Shown one piece after another: positions 45,661-56,128 of a stretch of 64,000 nucleotides of DNA. The stretch covers positions 124,657-188,656 of the forward strand of contig PNAA01000041.1 of assembly GCA_003169975.1 (NCBI GenBank), read 5' to 3'. The position numbers and the translations under genes were made by a program. The notes under the pieces were generated by a model that worked only from the letters and a program-made list of their open reading frames with translations, was not told where the DNA came from and made no database searches. Source of the DNA: Spartobacteria bacterium. Lineage in GTDB: Bacteria; Verrucomicrobiota; Verrucomicrobiia; Chthoniobacterales; UBA10450. The first letter of the stretch is position 1; each line of letters opens with the position of its first letter.

Positions 45661-48000
45661 CTAGAGTTTCTGCGCAACCTGCTCGAGTTGGTAACACTCG
45701 ATCACGTCGCCGACTTGATATTCGTTGAAGTCGCCCAGCTTGATACCGCACTCCAGACCGACGCGCACTTCCTTCACGTCGTCCTGAAAACGGCGCAGGG
45801 TGGAGAGACCGCCATCGTAAACCGGCTGGCGCCGGCGCAGCACACGGGCGCGTGCGGTGCGCGCGATGCGCCCATCGGTCACGAGGCAGCCGGCGACAAT
45901 CCCTCGGCTTAACTGGAAAACCTGCTTCACCTCGGCGTGGCCGATGACGGTCTCGCGATGCTCGGGATCGAGCAGACCCGCCATCGCTTCCTTCATCTGG
46001 TCGATCAGTTCGTAAATGATGCTGTAAAGCTTGACCTGGACGCCTTCGCGCTTCGCCGCGCCGACCGCGTTGCTCTCGACCTTGATGTTGAACCCGACGA
46101 CGACGGCATTCGACGCGCTGGCGAGCAGGATGTCGGACTCGGAAATCGGCCCGACCCCGGAGTGAATCATTTCCAGATCGATCTTCTTGCTCTGGATTTG
46201 GCCTAACGATGCGGTAAGCGCCTCGAGCGAACCCTGGGCGTCGCACTTCAAAACGAGGCGCAGCACTTTCTTGCCGTCGGCCACTTCAAGCAGACTTTCG
46301 AGCGTTGCGCGCTGCGGAACACTCAGCTTTTCGGTGCGCCGGTTGGCCAGCCGCTCCTCACTCAAGAGCTTGGCGGACTTTTCCGATTCCATGACGAGGA
46401 ATTCGTCGCCGGCGTTAGGCAAACCGGTAAAGCCGAGGACCTTCACCGGAGTCGAGGGCCCCGCGGACTTGATCGTTTTGCCCTGGTCGTCGACCAACGA
46501 CTTCACCTTGCCGCCGTAACTGCCGCAAATAAAAGGCTCACCGACCTTGAGCGTGCCCATCTGCACGATCACCGTCGCGGTCGGGCCGCGGCCCGCCTCC
46601 ACCTGCGCCTCGATCACGGTCCCGCGCGGGGTGGCGGTCGGCGAAGCTTTCAGTTCCATCACTTCCGCCTGGGCCACCATGTTCTCGAGCAACTCTTCGA
46701 CGCCGATTCCCTTGGTCGCGGAAACCGGCACGACGATCGTTTCGCCGCCCCAATCCTCGGGCGTGAGGTCGTGCTCCTGGAGCTGTTGCTTCGCCCGGTC
46801 GATATTCGCCGACGGCAAATCGATCTTGTTGATCGCCACCATGATCTTCACATGCGGCGCGGCCTTGGCGTGATGGATCGCTTCGATCGTTTGCGGCATC
46901 AAGCCGTCATCCGCCGCGACGACGAGCACGACGATATCAGTCACATTCGCGCCCCGCGCGCGCATCGCGGTGAAGGCCGCGTGGCCGGGGGTGTCGAGAA
47001 AGGTGATGCGGGTTCCTTTGTGATCGACCGTGTAAGCGCCGATGTGCTGGGTAATGCCGCCGGCTTCTCCCGCTGCCACGCGCGTCTTGCGGATCGCATC
47101 CATGAGCGACGTCTTGCCGTGGTCGACGTGCCCCATGAAAGTGATGATCGGCGCGCGCAGCTTGAGCTCTTCTTCCTTTTCGATGACCGGCGGCGGAGGC
47201 GCGACCACCACCTGCTCGATTTTGTGCACGCCGCCCCCTTTTTCGCGGCGCTCCATCTCGAAGACGAAGCCGTGCTTCTCGCAAACTTTCGTCGCCACTT
47301 CGGGCTCCACCGTCAGGTTGGGATTCGCGAAAATGTTGAAGTCGTCCATCAGTTCGCGGATAAGCTGGAAATTCTTCAGCCCGAGCTGCGCCGCGAGATC
47401 CTTCACGATAATCGGCGGCTTGATGTGAATGATCTTGCGGCCGTCCTCGGTCTCGGACTCGACTTCCGTATCCGCTTTCTCAGGTGCGGCGACGGCGGGT
47501 GTTTCAAGCGCCGCCTCACGCGCGGGCTCCGTCGTGGCCGGGGTCGCACGGATGCGTGAAATCGGCGGAAGAATGGTGCGCTTTACCGCCTCATCGGACG
47601 AAACGCGCTTCGGTTTCGCGATGTGCGGTTCAATCAGCGAGACACTTTCCACCACCGGTTTCGGCGGCGGTTCGGGCGCAACCGGCGCGGGTTTGGTCGG
47701 TTGTTTTTTCGCCGTGATCGGGGTAAAAGCCGATCTCGGTGAAATAACCTCCGGTTTGGCTGGAGACGGCACCGGCTTTGCCGGCACGCCGGCCCCCTTC
47801 GCTTCGACCGCGACCGAAACTGCTGCCCCGTCGGACGCTGGGGCGGCGGCGACTTCTTCTTTCCCGGCCGCCTTGGATGTTTTTGCGGTCTTGGCTGCGG
47901 GGCGGGAACGAATCGACGACTTAGCAGGCGCGGCGGACTTCGCCGCTTTGCGGGCCAGCGCTTTGGGCGCCGTGGTTTTGATCGTCGTTTTTGTTGGCAT
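45661..48000 (-). CDS. infB: Translation initiation factor IF-2
   Basis: IF-2 is the GTPase that brings initiator tRNA to the small subunit. The N-terminal 180 residues are Lys/Ala/Pro-rich low complexity. An IF2_N-like helical domain follows ([20 protein letters not shown]). The G domain has [18 protein letters not shown] and NKID, and the C-terminal barrels end at [20 protein letters not shown] 48000 is preferred to TTG 48003. The gene sits between nusA and rbfA with a 55-base gap from nusA. Confidence 0.97.
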   Translation of the reverse strand: MPTKTTIKTTAPKALARKAAKSAAPAKSSIRSRPAAKTAKTSKAAGKEEVAAAPASDGAAVSVAVEAKGAGVPAKPVPSPAKPEVISPRSAFTPITAKKQPTKPAPVAPEPPPKPVVESVSLIEPHIAKPKRVSSDEAVKRTILPPISRIRATPATTEPAREAALETPAVAAPEKADTEVESETEDGRKIIHIKPPIIVKDLAAQLGLKNFQLIRELMDDFNIFANPNLTVEPEVATKVCEKHGFVFEMERREKGGGVHKIEQVVVAPPPPVIEKEEELKLRAPIITFMGHVDHGKTSLMDAIRKTRVAAGEAGGITQHIGAYTVDHKGTRITFLDTPGHAAFTAMRARGANVTDIVVLVVAADDGLMPQTIEAIHHAKAAPHVKIMVAINKIDLPSANIDRAKQQLQEHDLTPEDWGGETIVVPVSATKGIGVEELLENMVAQAEVMELKASPTATPRGTVIEAQVEAGRGPTATVIVQMGTLKVGEPFICGSYGGKVKSLVDDQGKTIKSAGPSTPVKVLGFTGLPNAGDEFLVMESEKSAKLLSEERLANRRTEKLSVPQRATLESLLEVADGKKVLRLVLKCDAQGSLEALTASLGQIQSKKIDLEMIHSGVGPISESDILLASASNAVVVGFNIKVESNAVGAAKREGVQVKLYSIIYELIDQMKEAMAGLLDPEHRETVIGHAEVKQVFQLSRGIVAGCLVTDGRIARTARARVLRRRQPVYDGGLSTLRRFQDDVKEVRVGLECGIKLGDFNEYQVGDVIECYQLEQVAQKL

Positions 48001-48054
48001 CAATGTTCCTCAAAAATCTGCTCATAGCCGTGAGCGGTTTAGCGCGCAGCCATT

Positions 48055-49305
48055 TTACGAAGAGACAGCCTCCCGGTGTACTGCCTCGTAAATTTCGCGC
48101 GCCTTCTCTTCTTCCACGCCAAGAATATCAACCAGGTCGGCCAGTTCAGCGTCGCGCAATCCTTCCAAATTGGTAAAGCCCATTTTCACCAGCGTCATTG
48201 CCTGCTCCTCGGTGATGGGCAACGAAGTGGCGAGCGTCTGCGCGGCGTGGGCCACTTTTTGTTCCACCGCGGTGGTGCTCGGCGCTTCCTTTTCGATGTT
48301 AATCTCCCAGCCGGTCAGGCGCGACGTGAGACGGGCGTTTTGCCCTTTTTTCCCGATCGCGAGCGAGAGCTGATCTTCATCGACCGAAATGGTCGCGCTC
48401 TTTTTCTCCAGATCGAAAACGAGGTTCTTGACCTTCGCCGGCTTGAGGGCCTCGAGGACAAATTCCTTCGGATCGGAGCTCCAGCGAATGATATCGACCT
48501 TCTCGTTGTTCAACTCGCGCACAATGTTTTTCACCCGCGAACCGCGCATCCCGACGCAAGCACCGACTGGGTCGACCTTCGGATTGTCGCTGAAGACGGC
48601 GATCTTCGTCCGATAACCGGCTTCGCGCGCAATCCCGCGAATTTCGACCGTGCCGTCCGCGATCTCACTCACCTCGAGCTCGAAAAGTCGCCTAACGAAA
48701 TTCGGATGGCTGCGCGAGATAATGATTTCCGGCCCGCGAATGCCGTTCTCGACCGCGACGACGTAGGCGCGCAACCGATCCCCCACGTTGTAATCCTCGA
48801 CCACGACCCGCTCGCGCTGCGGCATGATCGCTTCAAATTTTCCGAGATCGAGAATCACGTCGGAACGATCGAAGCGTCGCACCGTGCCGCTCACGATCTC
48901 GCCCGCGCGATCCTTGAATTCCTCGTAGATCATCTCCTTCTCGACCTGGCGGATGCGCTGCATCATCGCCTGCTTGGCAGTCTGGGCGGCGATCCGCCCG
49001 AAATTTTTCGGGGTCACTTCCACTTCGACCGCTTCCCCAATGGCCGCGTCGGACTTGATCCGGCGCGCCTTATCGAGGGAGATTTCGTCCTGCGGGTTGG
49101 TCACCGTTTCGACCACGAGCAGATTCGCGAGCGCGCGAATTTCGCCGGTCTTCGGGTCGATATCGATATGCAAATCGCGCGAGGCACTGACGCTTTTCTT
49201 GGAAGCGGAAAGCAGGGCATTGGAAACCGCCTCGATCAGGATTTCGCGTTTGATTCCGCGCTCCCGCTCGAGGTAATCCAACATGGCGATAAACTCAGCG
49301 TTCAT
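48055..49305 (-). CDS. nusA: Transcription termination/antitermination protein NusA
   Basis: NusA binds RNA polymerase and modulates pausing and termination. The 416-residue protein has the N-terminal RNAP-binding domain (MNAEFIAMLDYLERERGIK), S1 (GEIVSGTVRRFDRSDVILDLG), KH1/KH2 (VDPVGACVGMRGSRVKNIV, AIGKKGQNARLTSRLTGWEI) and one C-terminal helix-hairpin acidic-repeat-like domain. ATG at 49305 matches the family start. It is the first recognisable gene of the operon. The usual rimP gene is not directly upstream here. Confidence 0.96.
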   Translation of the reverse strand: MNAEFIAMLDYLERERGIKREILIEAVSNALLSASKKSVSASRDLHIDIDPKTGEIRALANLLVVETVTNPQDEISLDKARRIKSDAAIGEAVEVEVTPKNFGRIAAQTAKQAMMQRIRQVEKEMIYEEFKDRAGEIVSGTVRRFDRSDVILDLGKFEAIMPQRERVVVEDYNVGDRLRAYVVAVENGIRGPEIIISRSHPNFVRRLFELEVSEIADGTVEIRGIAREAGYRTKIAVFSDNPKVDPVGACVGMRGSRVKNIVRELNNEKVDIIRWSSDPKEFVLEALKPAKVKNLVFDLEKKSATISVDEDQLSLAIGKKGQNARLTSRLTGWEINIEKEAPSTTAVEQKVAHAAQTLATSLPITEEQAMTLVKMGFTNLEGLRDAELADLVDILGVEEEKAREIYEAVHREAVSS

Positions 49306-49579
49306 GGAAATTAGCGTCCACCGACAAAAAAGAGTGGGACACCAGCTCCCACTCCAATCCAGCAACGGACTAGGTCGTGAAGCTACTTTTGGCGAGGCGG
49401 TTCGTCAAGTTGCGATCCGGCCGGCCCGAAGGGTGCTTGCGACGGGAACCCGCTCTTGAATGAACCGCGGAGAACGCGGCGTTCGCGGAGGAAGAGTTGG
49501 ATTTAGATAGCCCCTGCGCTCTCGGGGGTTGACGATCTGCGGTGGCCGGGGGCGGCGACCCCGGCTACAATCTTCGCCG
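49306..49579. other. Intergenic region upstream of nusA with one hairpin
   Basis: About 270 bases separate the divergent nusA and glycosyltransferase genes. The only structure I see is GCCGGGG-GCGGCGA-CCCCGGC at 49547-49567, a single hairpin followed by TACA. No small gene is supported. The nusA promoter should lie in this stretch, but I cannot point to convincing boxes. Confidence 0.5.
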
Positions 49580-50998
49580 ATGTCGCGCGCAAGGGCGGTT
49601 CCTTTGGTCTTGCTGGTCTGGGCGGCAATCTTTTTGCCGCGCCTCGGTTCGCTCGAGATCAAGAGCGAGGAAGGCCGGCGAATTCTTCCGGCGGTGACGA
49701 TGCTGGAGACCGGCAATTACATTGTGCCGCAGGTCGGGAGCGAACCGTATTTCCGCAAACCGCCGCTGGTCAACTGGCTGGTCGCCGGCTCTTTCAAAAT
49801 CTTCGGCGTCCGCAACGAATGGACCGCCCGCCTGCCATCGGTGCTCTGCGTGCTCGCGGTGGCCCTCGCCTTTATCGGCGTCGCGCGGCGGAGTCTTGGG
49901 CCAAATGGATCGCTCGTCGCCGCACTCATGTGGCTAACGAACTTCGGCCTGCTCGAAAAGGGCCGGATGATCGAGATCGAAGCGCTCTATGTTTCGCTCA
50001 CGGCGCTGGCCTGCATTTTCTGGCTGAGCTGGTGGAAGGAACCGGGACGACGCTGGCTTGTCTGGACGGTGCCGGGGATCTTCCTAGGGCTCGGCCTCCT
50101 CGCCAAGGGGCCGCTCAATCTTCTTTTCTTCTACGCGGTCGTGATCGCGGTCCTGTGGCAGGCGCGCGAGCTGAAGCGGCTGTGGAGCGGACCGCACTTC
50201 GTTGGCCTGATCCTGATATTGGGCATCTTCGTGGCCTGGGCGATCCCCTGTTTGGAAATGGTGCAGGCGGGTCATGTCGCGAGCGTCTGGTCGAGGCAGT
50301 TTTCCGGCCGGGTGAGCGGCGAGGACTTCAAGTTTGGCGACTGGGTGCAAAATATCCCTCGTGGGCTCATCTATTTGCTACCCTGGACAATTCTGCTGCC
50401 CTTCGCCCGTTTCGCCCTTCTGGAGGACGAAGCGGAACGAAAATTCTGCCGCGCCTTGTCGTTAGGCATGGCGGTGCCCTTCGTCATCGTCAACCTGCTG
50501 CCGGGCGCGCTGCCGCGCTACACGATGCCGCTGCTGGCGCCGGCCATCTGGTTGCTCGCGATCTTCATTCGGTCACACGCCTTGCTTTGGCCCAGGGCCT
50601 TACGGAAGGCGATCACTTGGACGATCATCGTTATCACGAGCGCGATGTTGATTTATTCGCTCGCCATCATTCCCGTTCTGCAAGGCCGCGAAAAGATCCG
50701 CCCGATCGCCGCGCAGCTCGCCGCCGCCATCCCGCCTAACGAATCGCTTTATGCCGTCGATCCCGATTACCAGCCCTTCCTCTTTTACCTCCAGCGGCCG
50801 ATCGTCTACCTGAGCCAGGTCACCGACCTGCCGCGGGAGGCGCGTTACCTTTTGGTCCAGCCGGCGGACGAAAAGGCGGCGGAGGAGTCCGCGCTCTGGG
50901 CGCCGCAACGGGCGGAGCCGATCCTGCGGATCAAGGATTATCGGGGACGGCGCGTCATCCTCTTGCGGGTGCAGGACAATTCACCCCGGTCGGATTGA
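49580..50998 (+). CDS. ArnT/PMT-type membrane glycosyltransferase
   Basis: This is a 472-residue GT-C glycosyltransferase with about ten hydrophobic segments. The first periplasmic loop has the family pattern KSEEGRRILPAVTMLETGNY, followed by PYFRKPPLVNWLVAGSFKIFG. These match the ArnT/dolichyl-phosphate-mannose-protein mannosyltransferase group, which moves a sugar from a polyprenyl phosphate to lipid A or protein on the periplasmic side. Acceptor and donor are unknown. ATG 49580 gives the usual N-terminus. Confidence 0.87.
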   Translation: MSRARAVPLVLLVWAAIFLPRLGSLEIKSEEGRRILPAVTMLETGNYIVPQVGSEPYFRKPPLVNWLVAGSFKIFGVRNEWTARLPSVLCVLAVALAFIGVARRSLGPNGSLVAALMWLTNFGLLEKGRMIEIEALYVSLTALACIFWLSWWKEPGRRWLVWTVPGIFLGLGLLAKGPLNLLFFYAVVIAVLWQARELKRLWSGPHFVGLILILGIFVAWAIPCLEMVQAGHVASVWSRQFSGRVSGEDFKFGDWVQNIPRGLIYLLPWTILLPFARFALLEDEAERKFCRALSLGMAVPFVIVNLLPGALPRYTMPLLAPAIWLLAIFIRSHALLWPRALRKAITWTIIVITSAMLIYSLAIIPVLQGREKIRPIAAQLAAAIPPNESLYAVDPDYQPFLFYLQRPIVYLSQVTDLPREARYLLVQPADEKAAEESALWAPQRAEPILRIKDYRGRRVILLRVQDNSPRSD

Positions 50999-51020
50999 CA
51001 AACGGGCCGAAACGAATTCG

Positions 51021-51032
51021 TTAGCAAGCTAA
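51021..51032. promoter_or_regulatory. SlyA/MarR-type operator palindrome
   Basis: The 12-base perfect palindrome TTAGCAAGCTAA is identical to the consensus reported for SlyA of Salmonella and E. coli. It extends to CGTTAGC-AA-GCTAACG. It lies two bases before the ATG of a MarR/SlyA-like gene, so a bound dimer would cover the ribosome binding site and probably the transcription start region. Autoregulation of the efflux operon is the natural inference. Confidence 0.8.
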
Positions 51033-51034
51033 CG

Positions 51035-51511
51035 ATGACCGAGATCGATCCCGAGAAAATTGGCCAGCTGATCAACGAGACCGCGCGCGTCTGGCGCCAC
51101 AAGCTCGACCAGCGCCTCCGCCCGCTTGGCCTGAGCCAGGCGAAATGGCGCACAATCGCCCATCTCGCACGCGGTCGGCTGACGCAATGCGACCTCGCGG
51201 AAAGGCTCAGCATCGAGGAGCCGACGCTGGCCCGCCTCCTCACCCGCCTCGAGAGCGGCGGCTGGGTCAAACGCGAAAGCGCGCAGCACGATCGACGCTG
51301 CAAAACAGTCCACCTGCAACGCAAGTCGAGCCGGCTTCTTCAACAAATCGAAGGAACCGCCGGGGAGTTGCGGCACGAACTCCTGGAGACGATTTCGCCC
51401 GACGATTTGCAAACTTGCCTGCGCGTCCTGGCCGAGATTCGGCACAGGGCGGCAACCGCTGCCACGAATCCCGTTAAGGGGCTCGGGCCGGCAAGAAAGC
51501 GAAAACAATGA
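51035..51511 (+). CDS. MarR/SlyA family transcriptional regulator
   Basis: The 158-residue winged-helix protein opens QLINETARVWRHKLDQRLRPLGLSQAKWRTIAHLARG. It has the recognition helix segment QCDLAERLSIEEPTLARLLTRLESGGWV and the wing RESAQHDRRCKTVHL, which follow SlyA closely. SlyA-type regulators bind TTAGCAAGCTAA, and such a site overlaps this start. The stop codon overlaps the adaptor start in an ATGA junction, so regulator and pump are co-transcribed. An effector, perhaps a phenolic or drug, would release repression. Confidence 0.93.
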   Translation: MTEIDPEKIGQLINETARVWRHKLDQRLRPLGLSQAKWRTIAHLARGRLTQCDLAERLSIEEPTLARLLTRLESGGWVKRESAQHDRRCKTVHLQRKSSRLLQQIEGTAGELRHELLETISPDDLQTCLRVLAEIRHRAATAATNPVKGLGPARKRKQ

Positions 51512-52749
51512 TCTCCGCCCACAAGATGAATATCGCCGGTCGCGAACTGGCCGGGAATCTCGAGCGTCGATCGGGGCGCAAATGGACTTACCTCGCCGCC
51601 GGGACGGCCGGGCTCATCGCGATCCTTTTCCTGGTGCACACCTGCAGCACCCCAGAGAAGCCGTCCGGACCGCCGCCACGCCCCGTTTCCGTCGCCAAAG
51701 TGATCACGAAGGACGCGCCACTTTATCTCGACGAGATCGGTAACTGCGCCGCCAACGAAAGCGTGCAGGTGCAAGCACAGGTCAGTGGGCAGATTGTGTC
51801 CCGCGATTTCAAGGACGGCGCGGATGTCAAGAAGGGCGATCTGCTGTTTACAATCGACCAGCGGCCCTATCAGGCGGCGCTGGGCCAGGCGCAGGGTCAG
51901 CTGGCGCAGGCCAACGCGCAGCTCGCGCTCGATCAGTTGAACCTGAAGCGGCAAGAGGATTTGCGCGCCCGCAATGTCATCTCGCAACAGGACTTTGATA
52001 CCGCCGAGGCGACCGCGAAGAGCGACGAGGCCAAAGTGCAAAGCGCGCAGGCGGCCGTCTCCGCGACTCAGGTGAATTTGAATTTCTGCGAAATCCGTTC
52101 GCCGATCAATGGCCGCGCCGGTCTGCGCCAGGTCGATGTCGGCAACACCGTGACCGCCGGCAGCAATGGCGGGAGCGGCGGCGCGGTCCTGGTGCAGATC
52201 GACAATCTCGATCCGATCTACACCGACTTCACGATCTCGGAGCCCGATTTGCCCCTCGTTAGGCAATATCTTGGAGGGGCGAATCTGAAAGTCCTGACCG
52301 ACGCCGAGAACGACAACATCCCGGCCCGCGAGGGCCAGCTCTATTTTATTGCCAACACCTTGCAGCCCGGAACGGGAACCGTGCAGGCCCGCGCCGTCAC
52401 GCCGAACCCCGATCACCTGCTCTGGCCTTCGCAGTTCGTCCACGTCCGTCTGATTCTCGACATCATCAAGGGCGCGAAGCTCGTGCCGAACGGGGCCGTC
52501 CAGGTCGGCCAGAACGGGCCCTATATTTTCGTCGTGAAAAAGGATTCCACCCTCGACCTCCGCCAGGTGAAGCCGGGGCAGAAGCAAAGCGGCGATCTCA
52601 CCGTCATCAAGCAAGGCGTGGAGCCGGGCGAGACGGTCGTGGTGCGCGGCCAGCTGCAACTTGCCCCCGGCACCAAGGTGATCGCGAAGGAGGAGGAACA
52701 AAGTCCTCCTCAGGAAAGCGGCGGGAACGACGCCGACTCAACGCCCTAA
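51508..52749 (+). CDS. RND efflux periplasmic adaptor (membrane fusion protein)
   Basis: The 413-residue protein is anchored by one N-terminal hydrophobic segment (residues 29-46). It has the lipoyl half-motifs VQVQAQVSGQIVSRDFKDG and FCEIRSPINGRAGLRQVDVG on either side of an alpha-hairpin (about residues 110-185). Beta-barrel and membrane-proximal domains follow, resembling the MdtA/AcrA branch. It links the inner membrane pump to an outer membrane channel. No TolC-like gene is in the operon, so the channel must be encoded elsewhere. Three bases separate it from the pump gene. Confidence 0.93.
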   Translation: MISAHKMNIAGRELAGNLERRSGRKWTYLAAGTAGLIAILFLVHTCSTPEKPSGPPPRPVSVAKVITKDAPLYLDEIGNCAANESVQVQAQVSGQIVSRDFKDGADVKKGDLLFTIDQRPYQAALGQAQGQLAQANAQLALDQLNLKRQEDLRARNVISQQDFDTAEATAKSDEAKVQSAQAAVSATQVNLNFCEIRSPINGRAGLRQVDVGNTVTAGSNGGSGGAVLVQIDNLDPIYTDFTISEPDLPLVRQYLGGANLKVLTDAENDNIPAREGQLYFIANTLQPGTGTVQARAVTPNPDHLLWPSQFVHVRLILDIIKGAKLVPNGAVQVGQNGPYIFVVKKDSTLDLRQVKPGQKQSGDLTVIKQGVEPGETVVVRGQLQLAPGTKVIAKEEEQSPPQESGGNDADSTP

Positions 52750-52752
52750 CGA

Positions 52753-55700
52753 ATGGCAAAATCGGACGATAACGGACACGACGACGAACAGCCAAACGGC
52801 GCGACGGAGGGCCTGCCGGCGTCGCGCGCCGGCGCGCTGAGCGAAAACACACCGGCCAAGAAGCTGGTGCAATTTTCCTCCGGCCTCTCGCGACCCTTCA
52901 TCCAGCGACCGGTGATGACGATGCTCTTGACGGCGTCGATCATCGTCTTCGGTATTCTGACTTATAATCAACTGGCGGTGAACGATCTGCCGGCGGTCGA
53001 TTACCCCGTCATCCAGGTGAGTGCCTCCTATCCGGGGGCGAATCCGGAAACGATGGCGAACAGCATCGCCACCCCGCTGGAAAAACAGTTTACCCAGATT
53101 CCCGGGCTCGCTCTGACCACCAGCACCAGCTCCCAGGGCAACACCTCGATCACCCTGCAATTCGACCTGAGCAAAGGGATCGATGCCGCCGCGACTGACG
53201 TGCAGTCCGCCATCCAAAGGGCCGCCGGCCAGTTGCCGAGCGATCTCCCCAGCCCACCCACCTTCATCAAGTCCAATCCGAACGATCAACCGGTCATGTA
53301 CGTCGCCCTAACGAGTGACACGTTAAGCGACGGCGAGCTTTACCGCTATGGCTCGACCGAGGTGGCGCAGCGAATCAACATTTTGCCCGGGGTTTCCCAG
53401 GTCAACATCTACGGCGTGAAAGGTGCGATCCGGGTGAAGGTCGATCCCGGCGCGCTGGCTTCGCGCGGCCTGACCTTCGCGGATTTGTCGGCCGCAATCA
53501 GCGCCGGCACCGCTTACTCCGGCGCGGGCCAGTTCGACGGAGTAAACAAGTCGATCACGCTCCGGCCTAACGGGCAGATCACGACCGCCGAGGGGTATCG
53601 CAATCTTATTATCAAGCAAAACGGTAACGCCTCCCCGGTCTACCTCCGGGATGTGGCCCGCGTCATCGATGGGGTGGAGAACGAGCGGCTCTCGCGCCAC
53701 TTCTTCGTCCGTGACTTTCATCCGCCGGCCTCGGTCATCGTTTTCGCAGTCTCGCGACAAGCCGGGGCGAACGCCGTCGCCGTGGCGCGCTCGGTGCGCG
53801 ACCTGTTGCCGGGCCTGCAGCGCGAACTGCCGGGCTCAATCCGTTTGATCCCGGTTTTTGATCGCTCGCAGTCGATCGTTAACTCCCTGCATGACGTGCA
53901 GGCGACGCTCGCCATCGCCTTCGCGCTCGTCATCTTTGTCATCTTCGTTTTTCTGGGCCGCGCCAGCGACACGCTCATTCCAATGGTGGCGCTGCCGATG
54001 TCGTTCCTCATCACCTTCGTCGCGATGTGGTGGTTTGGCTTTTCGATCAACAATCTGACCTTGATGGCGCTGACTCTGGCCATCGGTTTCCTCGTCGATG
54101 ACGCCATCGTCTTCCTCGAGAACGTCGTGCGGCGCGCCGAAGCCGGAGAATCGATTTACCTCGCCACTCTCAACAGCGCGGGCGAAATTTCTTTCACCAT
54201 CCTTTCGATGACCCTGTCGCTTGCGGCGGTTTTCATTCCGCTCGCCTTCATGCCGGGATTGTTAGGGCGAATCTTTCGCGAGTTCGCCATCACTATCATC
54301 GTGGCCATTCTTGCCTCCGGTCTCGTTTCGTTAACTCTGACCCCGTTGATGTGTTCGCGGATTCTCGCCGAGCGCGGTCCCGGCCACCGTAAGACCTGGA
54401 CGGAGCGATTCTTCAGCCGCTTCTTCGACCCGACCCTCAGGTTCTACAGTCGTTCGCTCGACTGGTTTCTCGACCGCGGCTGGCTCGCCCTGCCGATTAT
54501 CGTCGCCTGCGCGCTCGGCGTATGGTTCTTCTTTAGCCAACTCCCCTTCACCTTGCTGCCAACCGGTGACAGCGGGACGATTCGCGGCTTTTTCATCGTG
54601 CAGGAGGGCGCCTCGCCCGACCAACAACGCCGGCTCCAGGAAAAGCTCGACCCCGTTCTGCAGGCTAACCCGGCAATCGATAAATATTTCACGGTCGCGG
54701 GGCGGTCCGGCCTGGGCGCGGGTGTTTTCACCGCTCTTTTTTTGAAAGACGCGAGCCAGCGCGCCGATATCGACACCGTGGCGGCACAGCTCCGGAAAGC
54801 GTGCAGCGAAATTCCGGGGATTTTCCCGACGCTCAATCCGCAGCCGGTCCTGCAGATTAACATCGGAGCGACCGGCAGCTCCTTCGGTCGCTACAGCTAC
54901 GTCCTGAGCGGCATTAACCCGAACGAAGTCTATGACGCGGCCGAAAAACTCGGAGCCCGGCTCGCCGAGTACGATGGCTTCGCCAGCCCGCCGCGTTCCG
55001 ATCTTTTCCGCAATACGCCTAACCTCGACATCAATATCGAGCGCGGGCGCGCCGGTCTTTACGGCGTCTCCACCAGCAACCTCGAGAGCCTGCTGCGCGC
55101 CGCCTATTCGCAGAATTACGTCTACCTGATCAAGCAAGCCGACGATCAATATCAGGTGATCGTCGAAGCGGACGATAAAGCCCGCGCCAGCCCGGAGGAT
55201 TTTCGGCAAATTTACGTCAAGCCCGACAACGGCACCAAGCTGATTCCGATCCGCGCGCTGACGAACTCGAAGGAGACGCTCGGCCTCCAGTCGGTCAATC
55301 ACACCAATCAATTCAGCAGCGTCACCTTTGGCTTCGATACCAAGCCGGGCGTCGCCCTGGGCGATGTCACCAACTATATCCAAAGAACCGCGGCCGAAGT
55401 TTTGCCGCCGACCGTAAAGGGCGAGTTGCAGGGCGAAGGCCTTGTCCTGCAACAACTCTTCGGCGCCCTGCCCTTTCTCATCCTCGCCGCCGTCTTCGTT
55501 ATGTATGTGATTCTCGGCATTCTTTACGAGAGCTACGTGCACCCAATCACGGTGCTTTCCACGCTCTTTCCCGCGGTCGTCGGTGGACTGATGACGCTTT
55601 GGCTTTTCCGGTCAACCCTCTCGCTTTATTCGGTGATCGGCCTCTTCCTCCTCATGGGTATCGTGAAGAAGAACGGCATCATGATCGTTGACTTCGCGCT

Positions 55701-56055
55701 CCATCGGCTGGACGAAGGCTACGATCGCCGCGCCGCGATTCACGAAGCGAGCGTGGAGCGTTTCCGCCCTATTATCATGACCACGCTCGCGGCCCTGATG
55801 GGCGCGCTGCCGATCGCCTTCGGCTTCGGGGCGGATGGCTCTTCGCGCCGTCCGCTCGGCCTGGTGATCGTCGGCGGATTGATCGTCTCACAATTGATCA
55901 CGCTCTACATCACACCCGTGATTTATCTGGCGCTCGAATGGTTCCAGGAGCGCGTGCTCGATCGCGTGCCCTTCCTGCGCAGCGCGCATACCCACCACGA
56001 AGCGGAAGCGGGAAAACACGAGGCCGCCACACCGGAACCGGTCGGCGCACATTAA
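52753..56055 (+). CDS. RND multidrug efflux transporter (AcrB/MdtB-C type)
   Basis: The 1100-residue inner membrane pump has 12 predicted membrane segments and two large periplasmic loops. The proton-relay Asp pair is in GFLVDDAIVFLENVVRR (about residues 449-450), and the matching Lys is in GIVKKNGIMIVDFAL near residue 970. RPVMTMLLTASIIVFGILTY and LPAVDYPVIQVSASYPGANP mark the hydrophobe/amphiphile RND start. A charged, disordered-looking N-terminal 45 residues and a His/Glu-rich tail are extra. Substrate is unknown. It is the last gene of the marR-adaptor-pump operon. Confidence 0.95.
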   Translation: MAKSDDNGHDDEQPNGATEGLPASRAGALSENTPAKKLVQFSSGLSRPFIQRPVMTMLLTASIIVFGILTYNQLAVNDLPAVDYPVIQVSASYPGANPETMANSIATPLEKQFTQIPGLALTTSTSSQGNTSITLQFDLSKGIDAAATDVQSAIQRAAGQLPSDLPSPPTFIKSNPNDQPVMYVALTSDTLSDGELYRYGSTEVAQRINILPGVSQVNIYGVKGAIRVKVDPGALASRGLTFADLSAAISAGTAYSGAGQFDGVNKSITLRPNGQITTAEGYRNLIIKQNGNASPVYLRDVARVIDGVENERLSRHFFVRDFHPPASVIVFAVSRQAGANAVAVARSVRDLLPGLQRELPGSIRLIPVFDRSQSIVNSLHDVQATLAIAFALVIFVIFVFLGRASDTLIPMVALPMSFLITFVAMWWFGFSINNLTLMALTLAIGFLVDDAIVFLENVVRRAEAGESIYLATLNSAGEISFTILSMTLSLAAVFIPLAFMPGLLGRIFREFAITIIVAILASGLVSLTLTPLMCSRILAERGPGHRKTWTERFFSRFFDPTLRFYSRSLDWFLDRGWLALPIIVACALGVWFFFSQLPFTLLPTGDSGTIRGFFIVQEGASPDQQRRLQEKLDPVLQANPAIDKYFTVAGRSGLGAGVFTALFLKDASQRADIDTVAAQLRKACSEIPGIFPTLNPQPVLQINIGATGSSFGRYSYVLSGINPNEVYDAAEKLGARLAEYDGFASPPRSDLFRNTPNLDINIERGRAGLYGVSTSNLESLLRAAYSQNYVYLIKQADDQYQVIVEADDKARASPEDFRQIYVKPDNGTKLIPIRALTNSKETLGLQSVNHTNQFSSVTFGFDTKPGVALGDVTNYIQRTAAEVLPPTVKGELQGEGLVLQQLFGALPFLILAAVFVMYVILGILYESYVHPITVLSTLFPAVVGGLMTLWLFRSTLSLYSVIGLFLLMGIVKKNGIMIVDFALHRLDEGYDRRAAIHEASVERFRPIIMTTLAALMGALPIAFGFGADGSSRRPLGLVIVGGLIVSQLITLYITPVIYLALEWFQERVLDRVPFLRSAHTHHEAEAGKHEAATPEPVGAH

Positions 56056-56114
56056 TGTAGGAGGGGCCTTTGCGCCGCGCGCCAACCGATCGGGGCACAA
56101 AGGCCCCTCCCACA
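56056..56114. terminator. Long hairpin between convergent genes
   Basis: TGTAGGAGGGGCCTTTG pairs with CAAAGGCCCCTCCCACA almost perfectly across a 25-base loop. It follows the pump stop codon and faces the end of the M20 gene, so it could end transcripts from both sides. It also has the look of a mobile intergenic repeat. Confidence 0.65.
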
Positions 56115-56128
56115 TTCCGGAAAACACC

